From NCBI GenBank assembly GCA_017306155.1, contig JAFKJB010000012.1:62001-126000 (forward strand): a stretch of 64,000 nucleotides of DNA, in the 5' to 3' direction. The notes below the pieces were generated by a model, which searched no databases, was not told where the DNA came from, and worked only from the letters and a program-made list of their open reading frames with translations. Source of the DNA: Nitrosospira multiformis. GTDB lineage: Bacteria > Pseudomonadota > Gammaproteobacteria > Burkholderiales > Nitrosomonadaceae. Positions 11,401 to 19,537 of this stretch are shown piece after piece. Position 1 is the first letter of the stretch. Every line of letters starts with the position of its first letter. A program made the position numbers and the translations under genes.

Positions 11401-12036
11401 GTACTGTTCTCCATCGGGGCTGCGGCCCGGGCTGCAGGATCGAAAATTTTGTATTTTGCCGGCTACAAGAAGCTGATCGACCGTTACAAGGTAGCTGAAA
11501 TCGAAGCCGCAGCCGACGTGGTGATCTGGTGCTGCGACGAAGCACCCGGCTTCACGCCTTCCAGGCCGGGCGATTACAGTTTTGTGGGGAATATTGTCGA
11601 GGCAATGGCCGCTTATGGAAGCGGTGCCCTGGGGCCGCAGAAAATCCGTCTGGCGGACGCCGATCGCATCATTGCCATTGGTTCCGACAGGATGATGGCG
11701 GCTGTGGGTGCTGCCCGCCATACCAGGCTCAAGCCCTATCTGAAAACGGACCATTTCGCCATCGGCTCCATCAACTCACCGATGCAGTGCATGATGAAAG
11801 AAATCTGTGCTCAATGCCTGCAACCGCATAAGGACCCGAAGACCGGAGAGGTTACCTATGTCTTCTCGTGCTTCAACCAGGACCAACCACTCGACCAGGT
11901 CGATTTCGGTGGACTGGCGTCGCGTTTGCGCCAGAACAGCGTGCAGGAGAAACTGACCACCCGCTGGATCAGCCATTGCCTGAAAGAGACGAGCCAGCCG
12001 GAGCTCGAAGCTTCTGCGGAACCGGTCATTAAGTAG
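8458..12036 (+). CDS. NfnAB-like FAD/iron-sulfur oxidoreductase fusion (GltD-like + PyrK-like)
   Basis: A 1192-residue protein in at least three parts (numbered from the ATG at 8458; an upstream in-frame TTG lies at 8443). Residues 1-250 match no domain I know. A Cys motif follows (C256-x2-C259-x7-C267). Then comes a second cluster with C328, C336, C339 and C343 ahead of a PVDIPQ segment, as in the iron-sulfur linker of GltD. A GltD-type flavin/NADP part follows, with dinucleotide-binding motifs near 398 (VVGMGPAGY) and 578 (VIGGGLTAID). From about 855 the sequence resembles PyrK/NfnA ferredoxin reductase, with a [2Fe-2S]-type ligand set C1111-x5-C1117-x2-C1120-x17-C1138. The family is usually labelled only 'FAD-dependent oxidoreductase'. 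A role in NADPH/NADH/ferredoxin electron exchange is inferred from this architecture and from the adjacent transhydrogenase genes. Confidence 0.85.
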   Translation: MTSLQSALHPAQASEVPSPALGFGMAFADLYRREGLVRLDQAFLGFLSEGEPGLRVRLEQARIQPDHLDRKEEAALLIEVAPWMEDFIARLFGIEKEAGALAARHHQLAPLYSCKRLFVQRRAMNKVSEADAAAVDGVALEAKLAAEFGAPFSELVFATKVAEWLLDEGANEDRLKDALLYAAWALKTPAGRERNATGVLFKAPAKLDFLHLLSTETDTSAGYTVHKLHHVRRREGFSLTDQGTDLTGALDESNYCIWCHEQGKDSCSKGMKEKQKTPDEPVNFKKSQLGVLLTGCPLEERISEFHKLKTQGVAIGGLAMIVIDNPMCAGTGHRICNDCMKSCIYQKQEPVDIPQAETRTLKDVLELPWGFEIYSLLTRWNPLNLRRPVPKAPTGRKVLVVGMGPAGYTLAHHLMNDGHTVVGIDGLKIEPLEPELSGVNKQGEHVPFRAIRNTDELSENLDERMPGGFGGVAEYGITVRWDKNFLKLIRLLLERREEFALFGGVRFGGTLTADDAFAMGFDHVALAAGAGRPTVLDLPNGLARGVRAASDFLMALQLTGAAQTNSVANMQLRLPVVVIGGGLTAIDTATEALAYYPVQVDKFLRRYEILTAVQGEAAIRGAWDEEEREIAEEFLSHARAIRAERREAEREGRVPRILELLQSWGGATIAYRKRLIDSPSYTLNHEEVEKAMEEGIWFAEGLTPLRVDTDRWEHAKAVHFAVQALDETGSWQKTGQAVLPACAVLVAAGTQPNTVLAREDDKHFKLHGRYFAACDENGDPASPARGNPKPEHPTVLLSRNEDGRFISFFGDLHPSYSGNVVKAMSSAKQGYPVVSHVLERLAPASTKPAWLFFAEINGRLRATVHKVERLTPNIVEVVVHAPMAVERFHPGQFYRFQNFATLATTAGDTKLAMEGIALTGASVDVSRGLVSLIALEMGGSADLCARLNPGDPVVLMGPTGTPTEILPDETVALVGGGLGNAVLFSIGAAARAAGSKILYFAGYKKLIDRYKVAEIEAAADVVIWCCDEAPGFTPSRPGDYSFVGNIVEAMAAYGSGALGPQKIRLADADRIIAIGSDRMMAAVGAARHTRLKPYLKTDHFAIGSINSPMQCMMKEICAQCLQPHKDPKTGEVTYVFSCFNQDQPLDQVDFGGLASRLRQNSVQEKLTTRWISHCLKETSQPELEASAEPVIK

Positions 12037-12107
12037 GGAACATCGCCTTTCAAGAAAACGGGAATCCAGGACTTTTCCTTTTCCAAACCAGCACAAGTAT
12101 AGACTGG

Positions 12108-12153
12108 CTCTGCCGGACGACGAAAATGTGGCGACAAAACGTTATCGGCAGAG
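12108..12153 (+). repeat. Inverted repeat downstream of the oxidoreductase
   Basis: CTCTGCCG (12108-12115) and CGGCAGAG (12146-12153) are perfect complements around a 30-nt loop, 71 bp after the stop codon at 12036. No T-run follows. It may stabilise the 3' end of the mRNA or help end transcription. The rest of the 395-bp gap (12037-12431) contains no gene. Confidence 0.4.
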
Positions 12154-12326
12154 TTCCCCACCTACGCTTCTGCATTTCCATGAACTGTTACAGCCAGAAG
12201 TGCTGGGATCGAGAATCGGAATCATTTCATGTCCGCGCTGATTTCTCTGCGGGAAGGATTGCCGGAAAGTTGTAGAAAAGAACCCGTTTTCATTTGATGA
12301 GGCACTGCATCATGCTAAGGTTCATT

Positions 12327-12403
12327 TATAATTCGGGGTTTTTGTTGAAACAGGCCTCCGCGACAGGTGCAAGAGGTTTTTCACCTCGCCACCGAACGTG
12401 GCG
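12327..12403 (+). promoter_or_regulatory. Possible pnt promoter and structured leader
   Basis: A consensus-like TATAAT lies at 12327-12332, about 100 bp before pntAA, without a clear -35 element. Two small hairpins follow in the would-be leader: GAGGT/ACCTC (12373-12387) and CGCCAC/GTGGCG (12387-12392 and 12398-12403, loop CGAAC). The second is just upstream of the GGGAG ribosome-binding site. Confidence 0.3.
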
Positions 12404-12431
12404 CATACAAGAAAGATAAAGGGAGATATTC

Positions 12432-13559
12432 ATGCATATAGGAATACCGGCAGAAACCCGCGGGGAAGAGACCCGGGTTGCCGCCACGCCGGAGACGGTC
12501 AAGAAATTTACCGCCAAGGGTTTGCATGTCGTTCTGGTCCAGTCTGGCGCTGGTGCGGGCGCGAGCATACCGGACGAGGAGTACCGGGCTGCCGGAGCAA
12601 GTATTGTGACCGACCCCGGCGAGCTGTATGGCCAGTCTCAGATCGTGCTCAAGGTGCGCGCGCCCGAGGCATCCGAACTTGCATTGATGCGCAAGGATGC
12701 CGTATTGGTTGGGCTGCTTTCTCCGCATCAGGCCGAGGGCATCGAGGCGCTTGCGGCTCACGGCATAACCGCTTTCTCGATGGAGAAACTGCCGCGCATC
12801 TCGCGTGCCCAGAGCATGGATGTGCTGTCGTCACAGGCCAACATTGCCGGATACAAGGCGGTGATCATGGCCGCCAATATTTACCAGAAATTTTTTCCCA
12901 TGCTGATGACAGCCGCCGGTACGGTAAAGGCGGCGAGGGTATTGGTTCTCGGCGCAGGGGTGGCGGGATTGCAGGCGATTGCGACCGCCAAACGGCTGGG
13001 GGCGGTAATCGAAGCATTCGATGTGCGCCCGGCAGCCAAGGAGCAGGTGGAAAGCCTGGGCGCCAAATTCGTCGAGGTTCCGCTCAGCGATGAGGAAAAG
13101 GCACAAGCGGAAACCGCGGGCGGATACGCGCGCGAGATGTCGGAGGATTACAAACGCCGCCAGAGCGAGCTGGTGCACCAGCGTGCCGCAGCAGCCGACA
13201 TTATCATTACGACGGCGCTGATTCCCGGCCGTCCGGCCCCCGTGCTGATCCGGGAAGAAACGGTGCAGGCGATGAAGCCGGGTTCTGTCATTGTCGACCT
13301 GGCGGTTGAAGCCGGCGGCAATTGCCCCTTGTCTGAATTGAACAAGGTCGTCGTGAAACATGGCGTGCATCTCGTCGGCATTGCCAATCTGCCCGGACTG
13401 GTAGCCGCCGATTCCAGCGCTCTGTATGCACGTAATCTGATGAATTTTCTCAACCTGATGCTCGACGCGAAGACGGGTGAGCTCAACATAAACCGTGAGG
13501 ACGAAATCATCGCCGGAACCTTGGTGTGCGCCAATGGAGAAGTCATCGGGAAAACCTGA
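12432..13559 (+). CDS. pntAA: Proton-translocating NAD(P) transhydrogenase, alpha subunit part 1
   Basis: The soluble NAD(H)-binding domain I of the membrane transhydrogenase, which uses the proton gradient to drive hydride transfer from NADH to NADP+. 375 residues, an AlaDH/PNT-type fold with the Rossmann motif VLGAGVAGLQA around 172-182. The characteristic RQSELVHQRAAAAD loop is near residue 240. The gene ends where the membrane part would begin in enterobacterial PntA, so this is the split form found in Rhodospirillum and many betaproteobacteria. GGGAG lies about 7 bp before the ATG. pntAB follows after 104 bp containing an inverted repeat. Confidence 0.96.
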   Translation: MHIGIPAETRGEETRVAATPETVKKFTAKGLHVVLVQSGAGAGASIPDEEYRAAGASIVTDPGELYGQSQIVLKVRAPEASELALMRKDAVLVGLLSPHQAEGIEALAAHGITAFSMEKLPRISRAQSMDVLSSQANIAGYKAVIMAANIYQKFFPMLMTAAGTVKAARVLVLGAGVAGLQAIATAKRLGAVIEAFDVRPAAKEQVESLGAKFVEVPLSDEEKAQAETAGGYAREMSEDYKRRQSELVHQRAAAADIIITTALIPGRPAPVLIREETVQAMKPGSVIVDLAVEAGGNCPLSELNKVVVKHGVHLVGIANLPGLVAADSSALYARNLMNFLNLMLDAKTGELNINREDEIIAGTLVCANGEVIGKT

Positions 13560-13565
13560 AAGAAC

Positions 13566-13626
13566 ACGGACCAGGCGGAGAAGCGGCCCCCAGGTTTTTA
13601 TCGTTGCTTTTTCTCCCCCCGTCCGT
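13566..13626 (+). repeat. Two-helix inverted repeat between pntAA and pntAB
   Basis: ACGGAC (13566-13571) pairs with GTCCGT (13621-13626), and inside it GGAGAA (13577-13582) pairs with TTCTCC (13611-13616). The two helices are separated by an internal loop of 5 and 4 nt. This gives 12 paired bases in an otherwise unpaired leader. It could modulate the ratio of soluble to membrane subunits, or protect the RNA. Confidence 0.4.
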
Positions 13627-13663
13627 ATCCTGGTAAAAAATTAACAGATTAAAAGGAGCGATC

Positions 13664-13969
13664 ATGATTGGTGAAATTGACCCAACCATTATTAATCTCA
13701 CGGTATTCGTGCTGGCCGTGTTCGTGGGTTATCACGTGGTCTGGAATGTGACTCCAGCCCTGCACACGCCATTGATGTCGGTGACCAATGCGATTTCCGG
13801 CATTATCCTCGTCGGCGCCATGCTTGCCGCCGGGCCGGCGGAAACCGACTGGGGCGTATGGCTGGGGGCTGCCGCGGTAACGCTGGCTGCGATCAATGTA
13901 TTCGGCGGGTTTCTTGTTACCCAGCGGATGCTGGAAATGTTCAGAAAAAAAGATAAAAAAGGAAGCTAG
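13664..13969 (+). CDS. pntAB: NAD(P) transhydrogenase, alpha subunit part 2 (membrane)
   Basis: 101 residues forming the membrane-embedded C-terminal part of the alpha subunit. Three hydrophobic segments are evident (about residues 9-25, 38-58 and 64-88). The [19 protein letters not shown] segment is highly typical of this family. An AAAAGGAG ribosome-binding site precedes the ATG. The stop is separated from the pntB start by only 3 bp, so the two are surely cotranslated. Confidence 0.95.
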   Translation: MIGEIDPTIINLTVFVLAVFVGYHVVWNVTPALHTPLMSVTNAISGIILVGAMLAAGPAETDWGVWLGAAAVTLAAINVFGGFLVTQRMLEMFRKKDKKGS

Positions 13970-13972
13970 TCA

Positions 13973-15352
13973 ATGTCGGCAAATACGGTCGCTCTCGCGT
14001 ATCTTATCGCCTCGGTTTTCTTCATCCTGGCGCTAAAAGGTTTAAGCTCGCCGCTCTCCGCCCGGCGCGGGAATATGTTCGGAATCATCGGAATGGTAAT
14101 CGCGGTCATTACCACGCTTACCATCACCAGGAACTGGGCGCTGATCATTGTCTGTATCGCCCTGGGAGGCACCATTGGCGCTGTTGTGGCGCGGCGCGTG
14201 CAGATGACCGCGATGCCGGAACTGGTCGCGTTCATGCACTCCCTCGTCGGTCTGGCAGCGGTATTCATCGCCATCGCCGCGGTCAACAATCCCGCTTCCT
14301 TTGGCCTGCCGGAGATATTGCCGATGGGCAGCAAGCTGGAGCTGTTCCTCGGCACATTCATCGGCGCCATGACCTGGTCGGGTTCGGTGATAGCCTTCCT
14401 CAAATTGTCAGGGCGGATGAGTGGTGCACCCATCACCTTCAACGGTCAGCATAAGGTCAATCTGACCATGGCGATCATCATGGTTGGATTCGGCCTGTGG
14501 TTTTTCTTCAGCACCACCACGAACTGGACTGCTTTCGCCACCATGACCGCGATTGCGTTCGTGCTCGGCTTTCTCATCATCATTCCGATTGGCGGCGCTG
14601 ACATGCCCGTGGTCATTTCCATGCTCAATTCCTACTCCGGCTGGGCCGCGGCCGGTATCGGATTCTCGCTTGGCAATCCCATGCTGATCATCGCAGGATC
14701 ACTGGTGGGCAGTTCGGGCGCGATCCTGTCCTATATCATGTGCAAGGCGATGAACCGTCCATTCCTCTCCGTCATACTGGGCGGATTCGGGAGTGAAGGA
14801 GGGGCCGCCGTGGCGAGTGACGGGACGCAGAAAACCTACCGCAGCGGCAGCGCGGACGATGCCGCTTTCATCATGGGAAATGCTGACAGCGTTATCATCG
14901 TGCCGGGCTACGGACTGGCCGTGGCCAGGGCGCAGCACGCGGTGAAGGAACTGGCGGAAGTGCTGCACAAGAAAGGCGTGAATGTGCGTTTTGCCATCCA
15001 TCCCGTTGCAGGGCGCATGCCGGGGCACATGAATGTGCTGCTGGCGGAGGCCGAGATACCGTATGAGCAGGTGCTGGAGATGGATGAGATCAACAGCGAT
15101 TTTTCCAATACCGACGTGGTGCTTGTGCTTGGCGCCAACGACGTGGTGAATCCGGCAGCAAATGTGCCGGGCAGCCCGATCTACGGCATGCCCATTCTGG
15201 ATGCGTATAAAGCGCGTACGGTAATGGTGGTCAAACGCAGCATGGCTGCGGGTTATGCCGGCCTGGATAACGATCTCTTCTATATGGATAAGACCATGAT
15301 GATATTCGGGGATGCCAAGAAGGTCGTCGAAGACATGGTCAAGGCCCTGTAA
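13973..15352 (+). CDS. pntB: NAD(P) transhydrogenase, beta subunit
   Basis: 459 residues: an N-terminal half of about eight to nine membrane helices forms the proton channel with PntAB, and the C-terminal part is the NADP(H)-binding domain III. The family hallmarks are the GFGSEGGAAVASDGTQK-type linker near 265, GYGLAVARAQHAV near 310 and the VLGANDVVNPAA loop near 385. With pntAA and pntAB it forms a complete three-subunit transhydrogenase that supplies NADPH. It is followed 29 bp later by a dienelactone-hydrolase-like gene on the same strand. Confidence 0.96.
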   Translation: MSANTVALAYLIASVFFILALKGLSSPLSARRGNMFGIIGMVIAVITTLTITRNWALIIVCIALGGTIGAVVARRVQMTAMPELVAFMHSLVGLAAVFIAIAAVNNPASFGLPEILPMGSKLELFLGTFIGAMTWSGSVIAFLKLSGRMSGAPITFNGQHKVNLTMAIIMVGFGLWFFFSTTTNWTAFATMTAIAFVLGFLIIIPIGGADMPVVISMLNSYSGWAAAGIGFSLGNPMLIIAGSLVGSSGAILSYIMCKAMNRPFLSVILGGFGSEGGAAVASDGTQKTYRSGSADDAAFIMGNADSVIIVPGYGLAVARAQHAVKELAEVLHKKGVNVRFAIHPVAGRMPGHMNVLLAEAEIPYEQVLEMDEINSDFSNTDVVLVLGANDVVNPAANVPGSPIYGMPILDAYKARTVMVVKRSMAAGYAGLDNDLFYMDKTMMIFGDAKKVVEDMVKAL

Positions 15353-15381
15353 CGCCGAATATCACCGAATATTACCTGCAA

Positions 15382-16170
15382 TTGGATGATAATGCCGGAT
15401 GTAATGACGCAGTGAGCGCAGTCAAGGGCTTTTCGGAAGAATTGTTCACTGCGGGCGACCATACATTCCCGATTTTCCGGAAAGGTGCGGGGCTCGGCGT
15501 CATCCTCCTGCACGAACTGCCGGGCCTCACGCCAGAGACTGTCGAGTTTGCGGAGTGGTTGGCAGATCGGGGGTTTCACGTGGTTATGCCACTTCTGTTC
15601 GGCAAACCGCTCCAGTCCCTAACGCTCGGCCTGCTGAAAGCGCCTTTCGTATGCATACGGAAGGAATTCAACATTCTTGCTGCTGGTAAATCGAGCAGCA
15701 TCACAATACCGCTTCGGGCTTTGTGCCGAAAAATACATGCGGAACGCGGCGGTCCCGGTGTGGGCGCCATCGGCATGTGCTATACGGGCGGATTCGTTTT
15801 GGCCATGATGCTCGAAGCATCACTCCTCGCACCTGTGGCCGCACAGCCGAGTCTGCCGTTCTTTCAGCCCGAAGGGCTCGATATCGAACCCGAAGTGCTG
15901 TCCTTCGCATCCAGCCGCAAGGATACGATGTCGTTACTCGGACTCCGTTTCGAGGATGATGCGCATTGTCCCGCCGCTCGATTCAGGCGGCTGGAAGGCT
16001 CACTTCAATCTGCTCCGGGATCATCCATTCCGCGCTTCCGGTCTGTTACGGTGCCCGGGAAAGGGCATTCCACCCTCACATTGGATTACCGGACAGCCCT
16101 CGATCAAGGAGTCGATACTCGCAAGCGGGTGCTCCAGCACTTGCGCAAACAATTGATGCACTCGCCATAA
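15382..16170 (+). CDS. Dienelactone-hydrolase family protein
   Basis: An alpha/beta hydrolase of the dienelactone hydrolase family, 262 residues from a TTG at 15382; a GTG at 15412 is an equally plausible start. The HELPG oxyanion-type segment near 43, the nucleophile elbow GMCYTGG with a cysteine nucleophile (as in dienelactone hydrolase), and a late GKGHST histidine motif are present. The true substrate is unknown; many chromosomal homologues are general hydrolases unconnected with chloroaromatic degradation. It lies 29 bp after pntB and could be cotranscribed, without an obvious functional tie. Confidence 0.82.
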   Translation: MDDNAGCNDAVSAVKGFSEELFTAGDHTFPIFRKGAGLGVILLHELPGLTPETVEFAEWLADRGFHVVMPLLFGKPLQSLTLGLLKAPFVCIRKEFNILAAGKSSSITIPLRALCRKIHAERGGPGVGAIGMCYTGGFVLAMMLEASLLAPVAAQPSLPFFQPEGLDIEPEVLSFASSRKDTMSLLGLRFEDDAHCPAARFRRLEGSLQSAPGSSIPRFRSVTVPGKGHSTLTLDYRTALDQGVDTRKRVLQHLRKQLMHSP

Positions 16171-16356
16171 TTCTCCCCTTTGCAACGTCCCGTCGAATAT
16201 TTTTTTCGAGTGATTTCGCGCCGGTTGTATACTTGCGAGAATGATGGAGGGGCTTCCGCAACTGCAGCCACTTATGCACCCTCTCTGTCAACCTTCCGAG
16301 GTTCAGTCATACAATAAAAAAACGCTCTCCTCACTTCCTGGTTACCCCAGTTATAT

Positions 16357-17478
16357 ATGCCTATGCTGATCGGATTGCCCAAAGAAACGAAAGACCATGA
16401 AAACAGAGTCGGCATGACTCCAAGCAACGTCAAGGCATTGACGCGCCGCGGCCACCGCGTGCTTGTGCAAAAGGGAGCAGGAGAAGGCAGTTTTCTTTCG
16501 GACGATGAATATCGCCTGGCAGGAGCTATGATTGTTCCGCGGGCGGAAGATGCGTGGGCAGCGCAACTGGTGATCAAGGTCAAGGAACCGACTTCTGCGG
16601 AATATGGTTATCTGCATCGGGACATGATTCTTTTCACTTATCTTCATCTGGCCTCGGACCGTCCTCTTGTCGAGGCTTTGCTCGGGAGCGGCGTTACGGC
16701 TGTGGCTTACGAAACGGTGCAAACCGCAGATGGGAAATTGCCGTTGCTGGCGCCCATGAGCGAGGTGGCGGGACGCATGGCTACCCAGATCGGCGCGACC
16801 TATCTGCAAAAAACACAAGGGGGGCGAGGCGTGTTGATGGGCGGTGTTCCTGGTGTGGCCGCGGCCAACGTCGCCATTCTCGGTGCAGGCATCGTGGGAA
16901 CGAATGCTGCCCGCGTCGCTGCGGGGTGTGGCGCCCAGGTCACCGTGCTGGATGTGAGCCACGACCGCCTGAAATACCTGGATGACATATATCGTGGGCA
17001 GTTGCAGACGCGCTTCAGCGATGAATACAATATCGAGGAAGCGGTCTACAATGCCGATCTCGTCATCGGTGCGGTTTTGATCCCAGGGGGACGAACCCCC
17101 TGGCTGGTAACGGCGGATATGTTGCCGAAAATGCGAAGAGGATCGGTTATCGTCGATGTGGCCGTGGATCAGGGGGGATGCATCGAAACAAGTCGACCCA
17201 CTACCCACAGCAACCCAACCTATGAGATCGAGGGGGTGGTGCATTATTGTGTCGCGAACATGCCGAGCGCCGTTCCTCGTACCAGCACCTTCGCACTTAG
17301 TATCCAGACGGCGATCTATATCGTGCAGCTAGCGGATGAAGGCCTGGATGCGGTCAGAAAAAATCCGGCATTGAAATACGGAATGAACACGCATCGCGGA
17401 TCGGTCACTTATCCCACGATTGCGCAGGAATTTGATATGCGATATGTCGATCCCTTGCAGGCGCTGGGAAAAGCCTGA
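16357..17478 (+). CDS. ald: Alanine dehydrogenase
   Basis: NAD-dependent interconversion of alanine with pyruvate and ammonia. 373 residues; the ATG at 16357 is followed two codons later by another (16363), which gives the usual MLIGLPKE beginning. Catalytic-site segments are visible: R17 in the ENRVGMTP stretch, K76 in VIKVKEP, H97 in YLHLA, and a Rossmann motif AILGAGIVG near 172-181. It belongs to the same AlaDH/PNT superfamily as PntAA four genes upstream, but the full length and catalytic residues make it a true alanine dehydrogenase. In an ammonia-based lifestyle it could assimilate ammonium or recycle NADH. Confidence 0.94.
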   Translation: MPMLIGLPKETKDHENRVGMTPSNVKALTRRGHRVLVQKGAGEGSFLSDDEYRLAGAMIVPRAEDAWAAQLVIKVKEPTSAEYGYLHRDMILFTYLHLASDRPLVEALLGSGVTAVAYETVQTADGKLPLLAPMSEVAGRMATQIGATYLQKTQGGRGVLMGGVPGVAAANVAILGAGIVGTNAARVAAGCGAQVTVLDVSHDRLKYLDDIYRGQLQTRFSDEYNIEEAVYNADLVIGAVLIPGGRTPWLVTADMLPKMRRGSVIVDVAVDQGGCIETSRPTTHSNPTYEIEGVVHYCVANMPSAVPRTSTFALSIQTAIYIVQLADEGLDAVRKNPALKYGMNTHRGSVTYPTIAQEFDMRYVDPLQALGKA

Positions 17479-17621
17479 ACAAACCCTAACCTGGGCAAAT
17501 ATTTTAGTGGAATGGTGGGCCGTGCAGCCATGAATGATATCGGCTGAGAAGTCTCTCCCATTGTCTTTCCATATCGGCGCAGACCGAATCCATACCGCGG
17601 ATTGTGTTCCTGTATCAGCTC

Positions 17622-17640
17622 TTGACCCCGCTCAGGTCAA
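17622..17640. promoter_or_regulatory. Inverted repeat upstream of the Kef-type antiporter
   Basis: TTGACC (17622-17627) and GGTCAA (17635-17640) are perfect complements around 7 bp, 68 bp upstream of the antiporter ATG. It may be an operator or a small hairpin; no regulator is assigned. Confidence 0.3.
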
Positions 17641-17707
17641 TTCCTGATAAATCCGGCAGGAAAAGAGGTTTATCATGGCGTGATTATTGTCTCCATCGGC
17701 AAATTCC

Positions 17708-19426
17708 ATGCCTCATAGTTTTACCCTGATCACCACCATTGCTGTCAGCTTCGGGCTTGCGTTGCTCATGGGGCTGATCGCTAACCGGTTGAAGTTACCA
17801 GTACTCGTCGGCTACCTGACCGCAGGCGTCATCATGAGTGCCAACACACCGGGATTCGTGGCTGATATGGAGCTTTCAGGCCAGTTGGCGGAAATCGGTG
17901 TCATTTTGCTGATGTTCGGAGTGGGATTGCATTTCTCACTCAAGGATTTGTTGGCGGTGCGTCGTATTGCTTTGCCTGGCGCCCTCGTTCAGATTAGCGT
18001 CGCTACGGCCTTCGGCGCTGCCGTCGCTCTTTCCTGGGACTGGAATCTAGGCGTCAGTATCGTATATGGCGTGGCGCTTTCGACCGCGAGCACCGTTGTC
18101 TTGCTGAGAGCCCTGGAGCAGCGGGGCTTGCTCAAATCGGTCAATGGTTCGATTGCAGTGGGATGGCTGATCGTTGAAGATGTAGCGATGGTTCTTGTTC
18201 TTGTATTGCTACCCCCACTTGCCGACTGGTTGCGCGGCGACGTGAGCGGAGCTGCAGCGGGCGTATCGAGCCTGGATTTGTTGATTTCGGTCCTGGTTAC
18301 TTTCGGCAAGGTGGCCATTTTCATTGCGCTGATGCTTGTTGTGGGGAGGCGCGTTTTTCCCAAGTTGCTCTGGTATGTCGCCAGCACCAACTCCAACGAA
18401 CTCTTCATTCTGAGTGTAATTGCTGTTGCGATAGGCATTGCCTATGGTTCAGCCATGCTCTTCGGCGTTTCGTTCGCACTGGGCGCGTTCTTTGCCGGCA
18501 TGGTCATGAGGGAGTCGGATCTCAGTCATCGCGCCGCTCATGAATCGCTGCCTCTTCGGGACGCGTTCTCGGTTTTGTTTTTTGTCTCCGTGGGAATGCT
18601 GTTCGATCCCGATATACTGATAAAGCAGCCTTTTCACCTGGTCGCCACACTCGGTATCATCATCATTGTCAAGTCGCTTGCTGCCTTCCTGCTGGTACTC
18701 GCCTTCCGCTACCCCTTGAATACAGCGCTTACTGTATCAGCCAGCCTGGCGCAGATCGGTGAATTCTCGTTTATCCTGGCCGGTCTGGGAGTATCGCTCG
18801 GACTCCTGCCGGTTGAAGCGCAGAGTCTCATACTCGCGGCAGCTTTCATCTCGATCACATTGAATCCGCTGATATTCAAGCTGATTGAACCGGGGCAGGC
18901 GTGGATACGTTCCCATTCCGGAGTGGCGCGCGTCCTTGAGCGTTCGGACGATCCCCTGGCGGAGTTGCCGATCACTGTCACATCAAGTTATGTTACGAGT
19001 CATGTCGTGCTGGTGGGATATGGACGCGTAGGCGAGCGCATCAGTGAAACGCTCAGGAAAGAAGGTGTTCCCCTGGTTGTTGCCGAGCAGAATCGGGAGA
19101 TCGTCGAAGGGTTGCGCAAGCGCGGCATTCACGCCGTTGCGGGAGACGCTGCGGAGCCGTCGGTGCTCATCCAGGCACATATCGCGCGAGCCGCGATGCT
19201 GGTGATCGCGGTTCCCGATACACTACGCGCTCGCCGAATGATCGAAACTGCACGTATACTTAACCCGCCGATCGGGATTATCGTGCGTACGCATAACGAA
19301 GAAGAGGCGGCGCTACTGAGAAAGGAAAGTGGAGGAATGGTGTTTCTCGGGGAACACGAACTTGCGTCCAGCATGGTCCGGCATGTGCTGGCAAATTTCC
19401 CTAAAGCCGCCATGGATGCTGCATGA
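17708..19426 (+). CDS. CPA2-family cation/proton antiporter with RCK domain (Kef/YbaL type)
   Basis: A membrane antiporter that probably exchanges K+ (or Na+) for protons. About 12 hydrophobic helices fill residues 5-385, with the conserved GYLTAGVI and LLMFGVGLHFS segments of the Na+/H+ exchanger fold. A cytosolic TrkA-N/RCK domain begins near residue 432 with the nucleotide-binding motif GYGRVGERI. The closest architecture is YbaL/RosB rather than KefC, since no long C-terminal tail follows. I prefer the ATG at 17708; an upstream TTG at 17687 would add seven residues. The 229-bp gap before it carries a small inverted repeat. Confidence 0.9.
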   Translation: MPHSFTLITTIAVSFGLALLMGLIANRLKLPVLVGYLTAGVIMSANTPGFVADMELSGQLAEIGVILLMFGVGLHFSLKDLLAVRRIALPGALVQISVATAFGAAVALSWDWNLGVSIVYGVALSTASTVVLLRALEQRGLLKSVNGSIAVGWLIVEDVAMVLVLVLLPPLADWLRGDVSGAAAGVSSLDLLISVLVTFGKVAIFIALMLVVGRRVFPKLLWYVASTNSNELFILSVIAVAIGIAYGSAMLFGVSFALGAFFAGMVMRESDLSHRAAHESLPLRDAFSVLFFVSVGMLFDPDILIKQPFHLVATLGIIIIVKSLAAFLLVLAFRYPLNTALTVSASLAQIGEFSFILAGLGVSLGLLPVEAQSLILAAAFISITLNPLIFKLIEPGQAWIRSHSGVARVLERSDDPLAELPITVTSSYVTSHVVLVGYGRVGERISETLRKEGVPLVVAEQNREIVEGLRKRGIHAVAGDAAEPSVLIQAHIARAAMLVIAVPDTLRARRMIETARILNPPIGIIVRTHNEEEAALLRKESGGMVFLGEHELASSMVRHVLANFPKAAMDAA

Positions 19427-19537
19427 GATACACGAACAGGTAAAGCGGCCTCAAGGTTTGCTCAGGTCTGGCTTGAATGCATTTTCATCGTTTCGCAGGG
19501 TGAATTACCGGGTTTGGGTTCCAGGAAGGAGAGTTCA

